36,879 nucleotides of DNA from positions 1 through 36,879 of IMG/VR virus record IMGVR_UViG_3300042896_000066; one strand, given 5' to 3'. Of this stretch, positions 1 to 5,225 are shown piece by piece. Under the pieces are notes generated by a model. That model was given only the letters and a program-made list of their open reading frames with translations, was not told the DNA's origin and did no database searches. Source of the DNA: a virus. Both the position numbers and the translations under genes were made by a program. Within the stretch, counting starts at the first letter, position 1. The number at the start of each line of letters is the position of its first letter.

Positions 1-56
1 TGAATAGGTACGATCTGGTCAATGTTGCGTACAGTAGCTAGTTTACGTTCAGTCAT
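1..56 (-). CDS. RNA ligase, duplicated 5' end only (partial)
   Basis: This is the first 56 bases of the RNA ligase gene, whose full copy lies at 35798-36808. It is here only because the contig ends overlap, and should not be counted as a second gene. The ATG is at 56-54. The upstream zinc-ribbon gene stops with TGA at 51-49, so the two genes overlap by eight bases and are probably translationally coupled. Confidence 0.9.
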   Translation of the reverse strand, partial: MTERKLATVRNIDQIVPI

Positions 57-127
57 TTTCAATCTTCCTGTGGTTGTTAAAGGTTCTTGCTCTCAATTCT
101 TGTTTTGCATTTGGCTTCTCACTAAAC
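1..127. repeat. Terminal direct repeat, left copy (circular-assembly overlap)
   Basis: Bases 1-127 are identical to bases 36753-36879. The length of 127 equals a common maximum assembler k-mer, so this is most simply the overlap left where a circular contig was cut. The unique genome would then be 36752 bp. A true phage terminal repeat of exactly this size is possible but less likely. Confidence 0.95.
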
Positions 128-396
128 CATGCTCCAAGTTTCTTGTTGTAGTCTTGCGATAGTCCGTTGTCCCATCCTGTAGCTTGCTCTGGTAACGAAG
201 GCTCTTCACTTATCATTTTCCCGGCGTCAGGAATACGATCTGGTTGCGCTTGATGCCACTCACTTGACCCGCACTGTGAGCAGTTCAGTTTGTGAACGTC
301 ATCAAAACTCACGTTCGATGTGTACTCTTGCGATCCACAGTCATTGCACTCCCAAACACTACCGCTTGTTTCCGCCTTGTTCTGTAATGTTTTCAT
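49..396 (-). CDS. Small zinc-ribbon protein next to the RNA ligase
   Basis: A 115-residue protein of unknown function. Its N-terminal half has two CxxC knuckles, C17-x2-C20 and C39-x2-C42, each followed by a Gly-Ser pair, as in a four-cysteine zinc ribbon. The C-terminal half is basic and ends in an Arg/Asn/His-rich tail. The ATG at 396-394 overlaps the stop of the gene before it by four bases (ATGA), and its own stop overlaps the start of the RNA ligase. This tight coupling suggests a nucleic-acid-binding or regulatory partner for its neighbours, but that is inference. The 3' part is repeated at the far right end of the window because the contig is circular. Confidence 0.85.
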   Translation of the reverse strand: MKTLQNKAETSGSVWECNDCGSQEYTSNVSFDDVHKLNCSQCGSSEWHQAQPDRIPDAGKMISEEPSLPEQATGWDNGLSQDYNKKLGAWFSEKPNAKQELRARTFNNHRKIEND

Positions 397-701
397 ATCA
401 CCTCCGCTGATTTAAGGTTGCCCGTCTCACCGTCGAATGTGAGTTTGAGATTGTTATCAGGTGTTGCTACACGGTAATACATCTCAATTCCCGTGAGGTC
501 AACTAGGCAATAGAGAACAACATCAGGCTGCTTGATACGCCACTCACGATTACCGGAAATTACGGTAAATGGCGTCACCATTCCATCTTGCCAGTCCACC
601 CAAGCACCCCATGCGCCTTGGTGGTCTTTGTAGCGAAGCTGGACTGTTGTTCCGTCAGCAATTGCATAGATTATTTCTTTTAAGGGGTGTGGTGTTTTCA
701 T
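393..701 (-). CDS. Small phage early protein of unknown function
   Basis: A 102-residue protein that I do not recognise by function. The layout (a short 'ADGTTVQLRYKD' segment, a Trp-rich middle and an E-W-R-I-K motif) recalls small proteins common in the early regions of tailed phages. The ATG at 701-699 overlaps the preceding stop by four bases and its stop overlaps the next start the same way, so it sits in a chain of translationally coupled genes. No membrane segment or metal site is visible. Confidence 0.8.
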   Translation of the reverse strand: MKTPHPLKEIIYAIADGTTVQLRYKDHQGAWGAWVDWQDGMVTPFTVISGNREWRIKQPDVVLYCLVDLTGIEMYYRVATPDNNLKLTFDGETGNLKSAEVI

Positions 702-919
702 TTTGTTACTCCAAAGTGTTCTTTAATGTCATTAACCAACTCAAAAGCCCAAACAGGTTCAGCATATTGAGCCGCTTCTAAGTAAATCTTATTTAAGCAT
801 TCCTTAACAATCAACTTGGCAAACTTTTCCTTGTCAAATCCGTAAAACGCCAATCTCACTGTGGGCAAATCTTTATAACCAGCCTGCGTAGCAAGTTCTT
901 GTATGCGGTTGGCTTTCAT
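698..919 (-). CDS. Small phage protein (IKEHFGV C-terminal motif)
   Basis: A 73-residue protein with an R-I-Q-E-L-A start, a central 'FAKLIVKEC' segment and a C-terminal 'IKEHFGV'. This order recurs in a widespread family of small hypothetical proteins of phages of Gram-negative bacteria; I know no established function for it. It is predicted to be mostly helical. The ATG overlaps the stop of a 36-codon gene at 916-1026, and the stop overlaps the start of the 102-residue gene, both as ATGA. Confidence 0.8.
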   Translation of the reverse strand: MKANRIQELATQAGYKDLPTVRLAFYGFDKEKFAKLIVKECLNKIYLEAAQYAEPVWAFELVNDIKEHFGVTK

Positions 920-1026
920 AGTGGCGCGTCTTCATAGTTATTAGGGTTGAACCTCGGTAATGACGCATTCGCTGGTGCATTCGGCTGCTTTACTGGTAGC
1001 GTCAAAGGGAAAGGCCAATTGTTCAT
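916..1026 (-). CDS. 36-residue Pro/Asn-rich micro-protein
   Basis: A short open frame of 36 codons. Its ATG at 1026-1024 overlaps the stop of the gene at 1023-1340, and its TGA at 918-916 overlaps the ATG of the 73-residue gene. ATGA overlaps at both ends, filling exactly the gap in a coupled chain, are the main evidence that it is translated. The product is rich in Pro, Asn and Ala, with no helix or membrane segment expected. It may be a real peptide or mainly a means of carrying ribosomes to the next start. Confidence 0.55.
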   Translation of the reverse strand: MNNWPFPLTLPVKQPNAPANASLPRFNPNNYEDAPL

Positions 1027-1340
1027 TTTGAAAACTCTTTAATTAAACTATCAAGCCAGCGGTGACGATACTTTTGCATTTGGTCAGAATGGATTTCATC
1101 ATCACTCGTACGAAAACCATTAGCTATTAGCCACTCCCTCACAGTATATTTTCCATTTAATCGTTCACTAATAATGAACTTAGCGCGGACGCAATTTTCC
1201 CACTGTTTACTATCTTTAACGGCTACCTCATCAATAGCCATACAAATATAGCTATATTTTGAATCTGAACAATTTAGTGCTAAATACTTCTTAGCTTCTT
1301 TAAATATAACAGCTATTTGTTTATTAGATGTTGATTTCAT
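1023..1340 (-). CDS. Small phage early protein of unknown function
   Basis: A 105-residue, mainly helical, basic protein. The pattern (an N-terminal 'FKEAKKYL', a central 'SYICMAIDEV' and a C-terminal 'YRHRWLDSLI') resembles a family of small uncharacterised phage proteins. It has no catalytic motif that I can name. Its ATG lies just after the stop of a 17-codon frame, and its own stop overlaps the 36-codon gene by four bases. Confidence 0.8.
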   Translation of the reverse strand: MKSTSNKQIAVIFKEAKKYLALNCSDSKYSYICMAIDEVAVKDSKQWENCVRAKFIISERLNGKYTVREWLIANGFRTSDDEIHSDQMQKYRHRWLDSLIKEFSK

Positions 1341-1341
1341 A

Positions 1342-1395
1342 TCAAATACTCATTTTAATTAAGACAACAAGAACAGTTACTAAAGTAATTATCAT
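1342..1395 (-). CDS. 17-residue hydrophobic micro-ORF
   Basis: An ATG at 1395-1393 overlaps the stop of the 67-residue gene (ATGA) and opens 17 codons that are almost all Ile, Leu, Val and Thr, ending in TGA just before the ATG at 1340. The peptide could span a membrane once. Its exact fit between two genes supports translation, either as a small membrane peptide or as a coupling leader. At this length chance is a serious alternative. Confidence 0.35.
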   Translation of the reverse strand: MIITLVTVLVVLIKMSI

Positions 1396-1595
1396 AGATT
1401 ATCAAATACTTCTTGCTTTACTTTATACTTTGAAGCCACTAACTCAGTGATAATAGACATAACATTATTATATCCTTTGCTTACAATCAATTCAGCAACA
1501 TCATTGCATGAAGACCACAAGTAAAACTCTTCCTGCCACACTGAATAATCTTCATCAGTAATATTATCATCAATAATATATCTATCGTTTGCCAT
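1392..1595 (-). CDS. Small acidic protein of unknown function
   Basis: A 67-residue protein with an acidic N-terminus (several Asp and Glu among the first 25 residues) and a helical C-terminus. No family is recognised. A good ribosome site (AGAGG, about five bases upstream) precedes the ATG. It is the first gene downstream of the internal promoter at 1710-1739 and of a 12-bp inverted repeat in that leader. Confidence 0.75.
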   Translation of the reverse strand: MANDRYIIDDNITDEDYSVWQEEFYLWSSCNDVAELIVSKGYNNVMSIITELVASKYKVKQEVFDNL

Positions 1596-1660
1596 CTTAG
1601 CCTCTTTAAAGTTTACATCTTAGTAATATACTTTATATGTATATAACTATAAATGGTATT

Positions 1661-1710
1661 TAACTACTTAGTCTTGCTTTGAAGTGTCTATGAAGACTAC
1701 TAAGTAGTTA
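1661..1710. repeat. Inverted repeat just downstream of an internal early promoter
   Basis: A perfect 12-bp inverted repeat has arms at 1661-1672 (TAACTACTTAGT) and 1699-1710, separated by 26 bases. The right arm touches the -10 box of the leftward promoter. It could be an operator for a dimeric regulator or a hairpin in the 5' leader. The arm contains the sequence ACTACTTAG, close to the ACTTCTTAG repeats near 5.2 kb. Confidence 0.6.
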
Positions 1711-1739
1711 GTGTAGCACGCTTTTGGCCTAGCTGTCAA
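1710..1739 (-). promoter_or_regulatory. Sigma-70-type promoter, leftward, internal to the early arm
   Basis: Read on the minus strand, TTGACA (1739-1734) is followed after 18 bases by TACACT (1715-1710). The -35 box lies across the stop codon of the upstream zinc-finger gene. It would restart transcription of the genes from 1595 leftward. Confidence 0.65.
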
Positions 1740-1923
1740 CAATCTCAGAACTTTCGTCATTGTATTCTTCTATCAGGTCTGTTCTGTCGATAGTCGGTAG
1801 ATATGAATCATTCCTGATGACCCCGAGACAGCCTGAGCAAGTGTCTAAGAACTCGCCCGTATGAGCGTGTCGTCTAGTCGATTCGTAATCGCTAAGGTTT
1901 TTATCGCAACAAATACACTTCAT
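1729..1923 (-). CDS. Small zinc-finger protein, two CxxC pairs
   Basis: A 64-residue protein beginning M-K-C-I-C-C, with C3-x2-C6 and C29-x2-C32 as the likely zinc ligands and an acidic C-terminal tail. It has the shape of a small phage zinc ribbon or treble clef, and may bind nucleic acid or a host protein; the target cannot be told. An AGGA ribosome site lies about six bases before the ATG. It lies between a cluster of three hairpins upstream and an internal promoter at its stop codon. Confidence 0.8.
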   Translation of the reverse strand: MKCICCDKNLSDYESTRRHAHTGEFLDTCSGCLGVIRNDSYLPTIDRTDLIEEYNDESSEIVDS

Positions 1924-1939
1924 TTTAAATCCTATTTAT

Positions 1940-2026
1940 AGCCCCTACAAGGGCTGTTTAACTGTTCAGGCTACGCTGCTATACCGTAGCCCCTTTAAAG
2001 GGCTTCTAAGCCCCTTCTAAGGGCTT
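1940..2026. repeat. Cluster of three GC-rich hairpins in the early transcript
   Basis: Three short palindromes share the core AGCCC...GGGCT: 1940-1955, 1988-2004 and 2008-2026. A fourth pairing, GGCTACG (1969-1975) with CGTAGCC (1985-1991), partly excludes the second hairpin. They fill the gap between the stop of the membrane gene (2026) and the start of the zinc-finger gene. No strong T tract follows, so RNA processing, stability control or attenuation is more likely than simple termination. Confidence 0.7.
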
Positions 2027-2268
2027 TAAAGCACTATCGCAGACCTGCTTAACTTACCATTCTCTATGTTCTGCTTGAAACAGTGCCAGCCATCGCTTGA
2101 TTGTGCAATGTAGGCATTGAATTTAGGCTCTGACCGACAATGGCCTTCTATGTTTGCCCGTTCGAGTAGTGCCCCTTCCTCTGTTATAAATGAGCCTGCA
2201 AAGAACGCCATTAATACCATTGAAGAAACTACAACCACTTCACCTATTGTTTTAAGCGGCTCATTCAT
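2026..2268 (-). CDS. Small membrane protein of unknown function
   Basis: An 80-residue protein with one hydrophobic segment at about residues 8-28 (Val/Met/Phe-rich) followed by a soluble part with two cysteines. It looks like a single-pass inner-membrane protein, or one with an uncleaved signal. The ATG overlaps the stop of the 72-residue gene by four bases. Small membrane proteins in the early arm often act on the host envelope or on superinfecting phages, but nothing here proves that. Confidence 0.75.
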   Translation of the reverse strand: MNEPLKTIGEVVVVSSMVLMAFFAGSFITEEGALLERANIEGHCRSEPKFNAYIAQSSDGWHCFKQNIENGKLSRSAIVL

Positions 2269-2483
2269 TTAGTGCTCTCGCTCGGTGTCTCGATGGGCTT
2301 AAAAGCTGCCTCAACGCACGATAATAGTGAATCACTCCCTGAGCTATAGCCTGAATATCCTAGGTTACTGATGGCCTTTGTAGCTATTACTTCGCCCCGT
2401 CCGTCATGTAAATACATAATAAACCCGGTAGTGCATCGTACAATCTCTACTGTTTCAATAGTTGATTTAATTGGTGTTGTCAT
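2265..2483 (-). CDS. Small phage protein of unknown function
   Basis: A 72-residue soluble protein with a Thr/Ile-rich beta-like N-terminal half and a Gly/Ser-rich middle. No family is recognised. The start is ATG at 2483-2481, and its stop overlaps the next ATG as ATGA, so it forms a coupled pair with the membrane protein at 2026-2268. Confidence 0.75.
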   Translation of the reverse strand: MTTPIKSTIETVEIVRCTTGFIMYLHDGRGEVIATKAISNLGYSGYSSGSDSLLSCVEAAFKPIETPSESTK

Positions 2484-2525
2484 AATATATTATTCCTTTA
2501 AATTGATACTGCTTTACGCTATTAC

Positions 2526-2672
2526 TTACGCAATAGCTTTAACTATTTTGTATAACTCTAATACTATACCATCAGGCATAGTTGAATTATCTTCTATCCA
2601 CTCGCGTGCAAATCCTTTATCGTTGAATGTTGCTGCTACGATGCCGCTTGAAATATGAACTATTTTATACAT
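2526..2672 (-). CDS. 48-residue early protein of unknown function
   Basis: An open frame of 48 codons from ATG (2672-2670) to TAA (2528-2526), filling an otherwise empty gap in the leftward gene string. The product is compact and mixed in composition, with a central 'FAREWIEDN' segment. Normal amino-acid composition and position support a real gene; there is no clear ribosome site. Confidence 0.6.
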   Translation of the reverse strand: MYKIVHISSGIVAATFNDKGFAREWIEDNSTMPDGIVLELYKIVKAIA

Positions 2673-2746
2673 AATGCTTTATACATTGTGAACCAGCAAA
2701 ATCGCTGACAATAGGAGCCACTTTAAAGCCCCTACAATCAATTATT

Positions 2747-2968
2747 TTAACGTCCTGCACCTCTAGGGTTGATTTTCATTATGCGCCCTCTAATGGCGTC
2801 AATCTCGATCCATAACTTAATAGCATAATTATCCTTTACATCATATCGTCCTACTTTCAATGTATCGTGACAATCATTTAAAGCATGAGTGCATTGTGCC
2901 ATGCTATAGTTTTTAAACTTATTATTATAAGTGTTGACTGTATCGGTGTAATTAATAGCGTTCATCAT
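2747..2968 (-). CDS. Small phage early protein of unknown function
   Basis: A 73-residue protein (72 if the second ATG is used). The middle 'CHDTLKVGRYDVKDNYAIKL' followed by W-I-E-I-D recalls small phage proteins with a C-H-x-T-L ... L-W-x-E-I-D pattern whose function is unknown. The C-terminus is basic. It is separated from the next gene upstream by only a few bases. Confidence 0.75.
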   Translation of the reverse strand: MMNAINYTDTVNTYNNKFKNYSMAQCTHALNDCHDTLKVGRYDVKDNYAIKLWIEIDAIRGRIMKINPRGAGR

Positions 2969-2973
2969 AGTAT

Positions 2974-3132
2974 TTAATTATTAAGTTTATCGTCAAGAAC
3001 TAAAATACAATCTAGTAAAGCATCTCCTACAGTTTCATTTTCAGGAAAGTTAGTAATAAGAGCTTGGAGACAATCAAGTAATTGATTTTCATCGGTGATT
3101 GTCCGTAATTTAGCTAATAATTCAGGCATCAT
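2974..3132 (-). CDS. 52-residue leucine-rich early protein
   Basis: An open frame from ATG (3132-3130) to TAA (2976-2974). The product begins M-M-P-E-L-L and is Leu- and Asp-rich and helical, with an acidic centre; no family is recognised. It fills the gap between the 250-residue early gene and the gene at 2747-2968, in the same direction. A weak AGAGAA ribosome site lies about eight bases upstream. Confidence 0.6.
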   Translation of the reverse strand: MMPELLAKLRTITDENQLLDCLQALITNFPENETVGDALLDCILVLDDKLNN

Positions 3133-3213
3133 AATATATTCTCTAGTTTAAAGGTTATCCTGTAAAATACAGGCCATAGGATTATTATATAACCCTACAG
3201 TCTATACTCTAGT

Positions 3214-3966
3214 TTAGAGCGACAATGCTATCATGCGTGACGCTGCACTGTAAACTACAAAACCCGTCATGTCATGCTTTGCTGCACCTTTGGCATATAA
3301 CGCGACAATTGTATTCTTTGGTTCAACATGGCGTATGTCGCTATTGTCTCCACCGATAACATCCAAGCCCATAAACTTATTAGGGATGATGTCCTTTGAC
3401 CGGAAAACCGCTGCAATTCTCATTCCTTTGGACAATGCTATATTGACATACTTTTGGTATTTTAAGACGCCACTATAAGAGAATGTAAGGTCATCGTTTG
3501 ATGGGATGTTATCACGGTTTACGTCTTTGGTGTAATCATAGAAATCGACTGTAGGGAAAGCGCCCATTATGTTTTCATAATATATACCATCAACTGTTAA
3601 CGGTACATTTTCCCATCGTATGTCAGACGTACCATTTAAACGTATAAGCGGTATTAAACCCTGTTTCTTTGCTTTATTAATCAATGAAACAATGTTTTTA
3701 TACAATTGAATCATAAATGTAGCACGTTCTTCGAAGTACCAAACTGTTTTATTGATACGACCTTGCTGAACGCTATTAAACGCACCGCGTCCGGCACTAT
3801 AAAGGCAGGCTTTGCTACACTCTGCTATAACGGCCATTGAACAAGTATTGTAAGCGGTAGTAGTAGCAGGCGCGAGATATAGAATGCCCGTCAGATAACC
3901 CAGCTTTTCACCTTTTACAGTCTTAGAATCGGCACTTATTGATAGCAGGTTTTTGGTTTGAAACAT
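3214..3966 (-). CDS. GP88/DUF7227-like early protein
   Basis: A 250-residue protein. I recognise the order of conserved elements of the phage 'gene product 88' (DUF7227-like) family: an N-terminal K-T-V-K-G/L-G-Y-L-T segment, a Cys cluster ending in K-A-C-L-x-x-A-G-R-G (about residues 42-60), an 'RLNGTSDIRWE' block near 110, a Y-D-Y-T-K motif near 145, and a C-terminal T-G-F-V-V segment. These proteins are widespread in phages and conjugative plasmids. Their function is unknown; the clustered cysteines suggest a metal site. It is the largest gene near the leftward early promoter, so it is expected to be made at once after infection. Confidence 0.8.
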   Translation of the reverse strand: MFQTKNLLSISADSKTVKGEKLGYLTGILYLAPATTTAYNTCSMAVIAECSKACLYSAGRGAFNSVQQGRINKTVWYFEERATFMIQLYKNIVSLINKAKKQGLIPLIRLNGTSDIRWENVPLTVDGIYYENIMGAFPTVDFYDYTKDVNRDNIPSNDDLTFSYSGVLKYQKYVNIALSKGMRIAAVFRSKDIIPNKFMGLDVIGGDNSDIRHVEPKNTIVALYAKGAAKHDMTGFVVYSAASRMIALSL

Positions 3967-3985
3967 GATAATTATCTCTTAAGGG

Positions 3986-4087
3986 TTATTTAGTAAGACA
4001 GTCAAAGTATTCTAGCATAAGACATAAGGTGACTATCAATGCTACAAATACTAACATGAAACGGGTTGCGAGATATAAGGTTGACAT
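3986..4087 (-). CDS. 33-residue single-pass membrane peptide
   Basis: An ATG at 4087-4085 with an AGGA ribosome site ten bases upstream opens 33 codons ending in TAA. About residues 10-25 are strongly hydrophobic, giving one predicted transmembrane helix. It is the first open frame after the leftward early promoter at 4133-4162, so if translated it would be among the first phage products. Confidence 0.55.
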   Translation of the reverse strand: MSTLYLATRFMLVFVALIVTLCLMLEYFDCLTK

Positions 4088-4132
4088 GGTGGTTATCCTG
4101 TTAAGCCTTGCTTTATTGCTTGGCATGGCTTA

Positions 4133-4162
4133 ATTATATAGAGTTATAAATACCCATGTCAA
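4133..4162 (-). promoter_or_regulatory. Strong leftward early promoter
   Basis: On the minus strand a perfect TTGACA (4162-4157) is followed after 18 bases by a perfect TATAAT (4138-4133). It lies 45 bases before the first leftward open frame and is the only strong promoter seen at the head of the leftward arm. Recognition by host sigma-70 RNA polymerase is expected from the consensus. Confidence 0.85.
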
Positions 4163-4211
4163 CTTGAAGGACATTATCGTAGTGTTGTATTTTAGAGACA
4201 CTATAGAATAC

Positions 4212-4290
4212 TTATCCACAGATTGTCAGCCTGCGTGAGTCTTATATAAGACCTGATATTGTGGATAACTATAACTACCAGTGTGGATAA
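4212..4290. promoter_or_regulatory. Cluster of three perfect DnaA boxes
   Basis: TTATCCACA occurs at 4212-4220 on the plus strand and at 4260-4268 and 4282-4290 on the minus strand. All three match the strongest E. coli DnaA box exactly. The last two are in the same orientation, 22 bp apart (two helical turns), which favours cooperative binding. A 14-bp perfect palindrome, GTCTTATATAAGAC (4239-4252), lies between the first and second. Confidence 0.8.
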
Positions 4291-4370
4291 CTTTGGCTGG
4301 TGCTGGTATGGCTTGACCCCATGATAGGCGCTTGTAGGACGTTTAAAGCCTTCGAAGCATGGCACGATAC

Positions 4371-4398
4371 TTGCCCCCTAGAATGATGAGACTATAAT
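4371..4398 (+). promoter_or_regulatory. Possible weak rightward promoter
   Basis: TTGCCC (4371-4376), 16 bases, then TATAAT (4393-4398). The -10 is perfect and the -35 poor. It would read into the repeat region, perhaps making a short leader or primer RNA. Weak evidence. Confidence 0.3.
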
Positions 4399-4424
4399 GT
4401 GACTGATGAGTCTACATTGTGACT
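4385..4424. repeat. 20-bp tandem direct repeat
   Basis: Two adjacent 20-bp units, 4385-4404 and 4405-4424, each starting GATGAG and ending TGTGACT, with three mismatches. They lie between the DnaA boxes and the 12-bp repeats. Confidence 0.7.
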
Positions 4425-4464
4425 TGATAGGTGTCTTCGTAGGCACCATCTCAGTCCCCCGCTT

Positions 4465-4512
4465 CGCAGTCATCGTCGCAGTCATCGTCGCAGTCATCGT
4501 CGCAGTCATCGT
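4465..4512. repeat. Four perfect copies of a 12-bp repeat
   Basis: CGCAGTCATCGT is repeated four times without a mismatch, 48 bp in all. On the minus strand it encodes Asp-Asp-Asp-Cys repeats in an 84-codon open frame, but that frame has no other sign of being a gene. It is better read as an iteron array or recent slippage product. Confidence 0.9.
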
Positions 4513-4537
4513 CACAGTATACGCACAAACGGTGGAT

Positions 4538-4617
4538 GATGTATATCAGTGATGGCTTATATAAGCATTGACGTATATAACCAGCTTCGATGTATATCAG
4601 TGATGACTTATATAAGC
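4538..4617. repeat. 29-bp direct repeat, two copies
   Basis: Bases 4538-4566 and 4589-4617 match at 28 of 29 positions; each runs from GATGTATATCAG to CTTATATAAGC. The start-to-start distance is 51 bp, near five helical turns. The TTATATAAG core also occurs in the palindrome at 4239-4252 and, in part, at 4625-4640. Confidence 0.85.
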
Positions 4618-4719
4618 GTATGACTATATAAGCATATAAGCATACATTGATGGGGGGAGGGTCATCGGAGACTGTATAACTTTTACAGGAGCCTCTGAAG
4701 TTCATAAAAAGGTAAAACT

Positions 4720-4888
4720 GAGCACTAGCGTTGGAAAGACCTACTAAGCAAACTAAATAGATTTAATCCCTTATAGACTATAAAGTCATAAGTGTCTGAT
4801 CTATATAGACAAAAGAGTAATATAGACAAATAGCTGTTAATGTTAATATAAAAGTTATTATCTTAGGTGTACTTCAACGCTAGTGCTC
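4720..4888. repeat. 14-bp inverted repeat around an AT-rich segment
   Basis: GAGCACTAGCGTTG (4720-4733) is repeated exactly in inverted form at 4875-4888. The 141 bases between are very AT-rich and contain two copies of ATATAGACAAA. This could be a duplex-unwinding element bounded by protein sites, or a cruciform-forming or packaging site. Confidence 0.75.
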
Positions 4889-4994
4889 ATAGGTCGAAGG
4901 ACTGAACAGTACGTAGAAGTACGTAGTCTAAGAAGTTCACCATGTGAAAGAAGTGTAAAGTTTAAGTAAAGTTCATGCAAAGTAGAAGAAAAGC

Positions 4995-5023
4995 TTGACA
5001 TCTAAGAAATAGTAGTGTATAAT
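4995..5023 (+). promoter_or_regulatory. Consensus rightward promoter for the virion arm
   Basis: TTGACA (4995-5000), 17 bases, TATAAT (5018-5023): a perfect sigma-70 promoter. The spacer contains CTAAGAA (5002-5008), and the 14-bp sequence TAGTCTAAGAAGTT lies just downstream (5031-5044), so a regulator binding this motif could control it. It leads to the terminase genes after a leader of about 250 bases. Confidence 0.85.
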
Positions 5024-5158
5024 ATCTATATAGTCTAAGAAGTTTGACCCTCTTCTAAGACACAATGTGTACAGTTGAGTAAACGAACTGAGAAGTAAAT
5101 ACACACTTAGATAAATAAATTAAAGTAATATTAATAAAGTATTTACTTTAATGTTTAA

Positions 5159-5213
5159 ACTTCTTAGTGACTTCTTAGTGACTTCTTAGTGACTTCTTAG
5201 TGACTTCATAGTT
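5159..5213. repeat. 11-bp tandem repeats upstream of the small terminase
   Basis: ACTTCTTAGTG is repeated from 5159 to 5202 in four exact units, followed by a fifth, diverged unit to 5213. The core ACTTCTTAG also appears inverted (CTAAGAAGT) at 4928-4936 and 5034-5042. The unit is close to one helical turn, so bound proteins would line up on one face. Candidates are a transcription regulator, an initiator, or the small terminase whose gene starts 70 bp on. Confidence 0.9.
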
Positions 5214-5225
5214 ACTTTAAAGTAA
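5212..5225. repeat. 14-bp perfect palindrome
   Basis: TTACTTTAAAGTAA is a perfect palindrome directly after the 11-bp tandem repeats. Copies of its half, TTACTTTAA and TAAAGTAA, also occur at about 5121-5152. Possible operator in the leader of the small-terminase gene. Confidence 0.6.

Noticed and set aside
2371-2658. 95-codon rightward frame in the early arm
   Set aside because: Runs against the direction of all neighbours and covers two leftward genes (2265-2483 and 2526-2672) that have proper overlaps; no ribosome site.
4465-4512. CRISPR-like array
   Set aside because: The 12-bp units are directly adjacent with no spacers, and no cas gene is present. It is a tandem repeat.
4451-4705. 84-codon leftward open frame with Asp-Asp-Asp-Cys repeats
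   Set aside because: It is produced by the four 12-bp repeats and the 29-bp repeats of the control region, has no ribosome site at its start, and shows no normal protein composition. Better read as non-coding repeat DNA.
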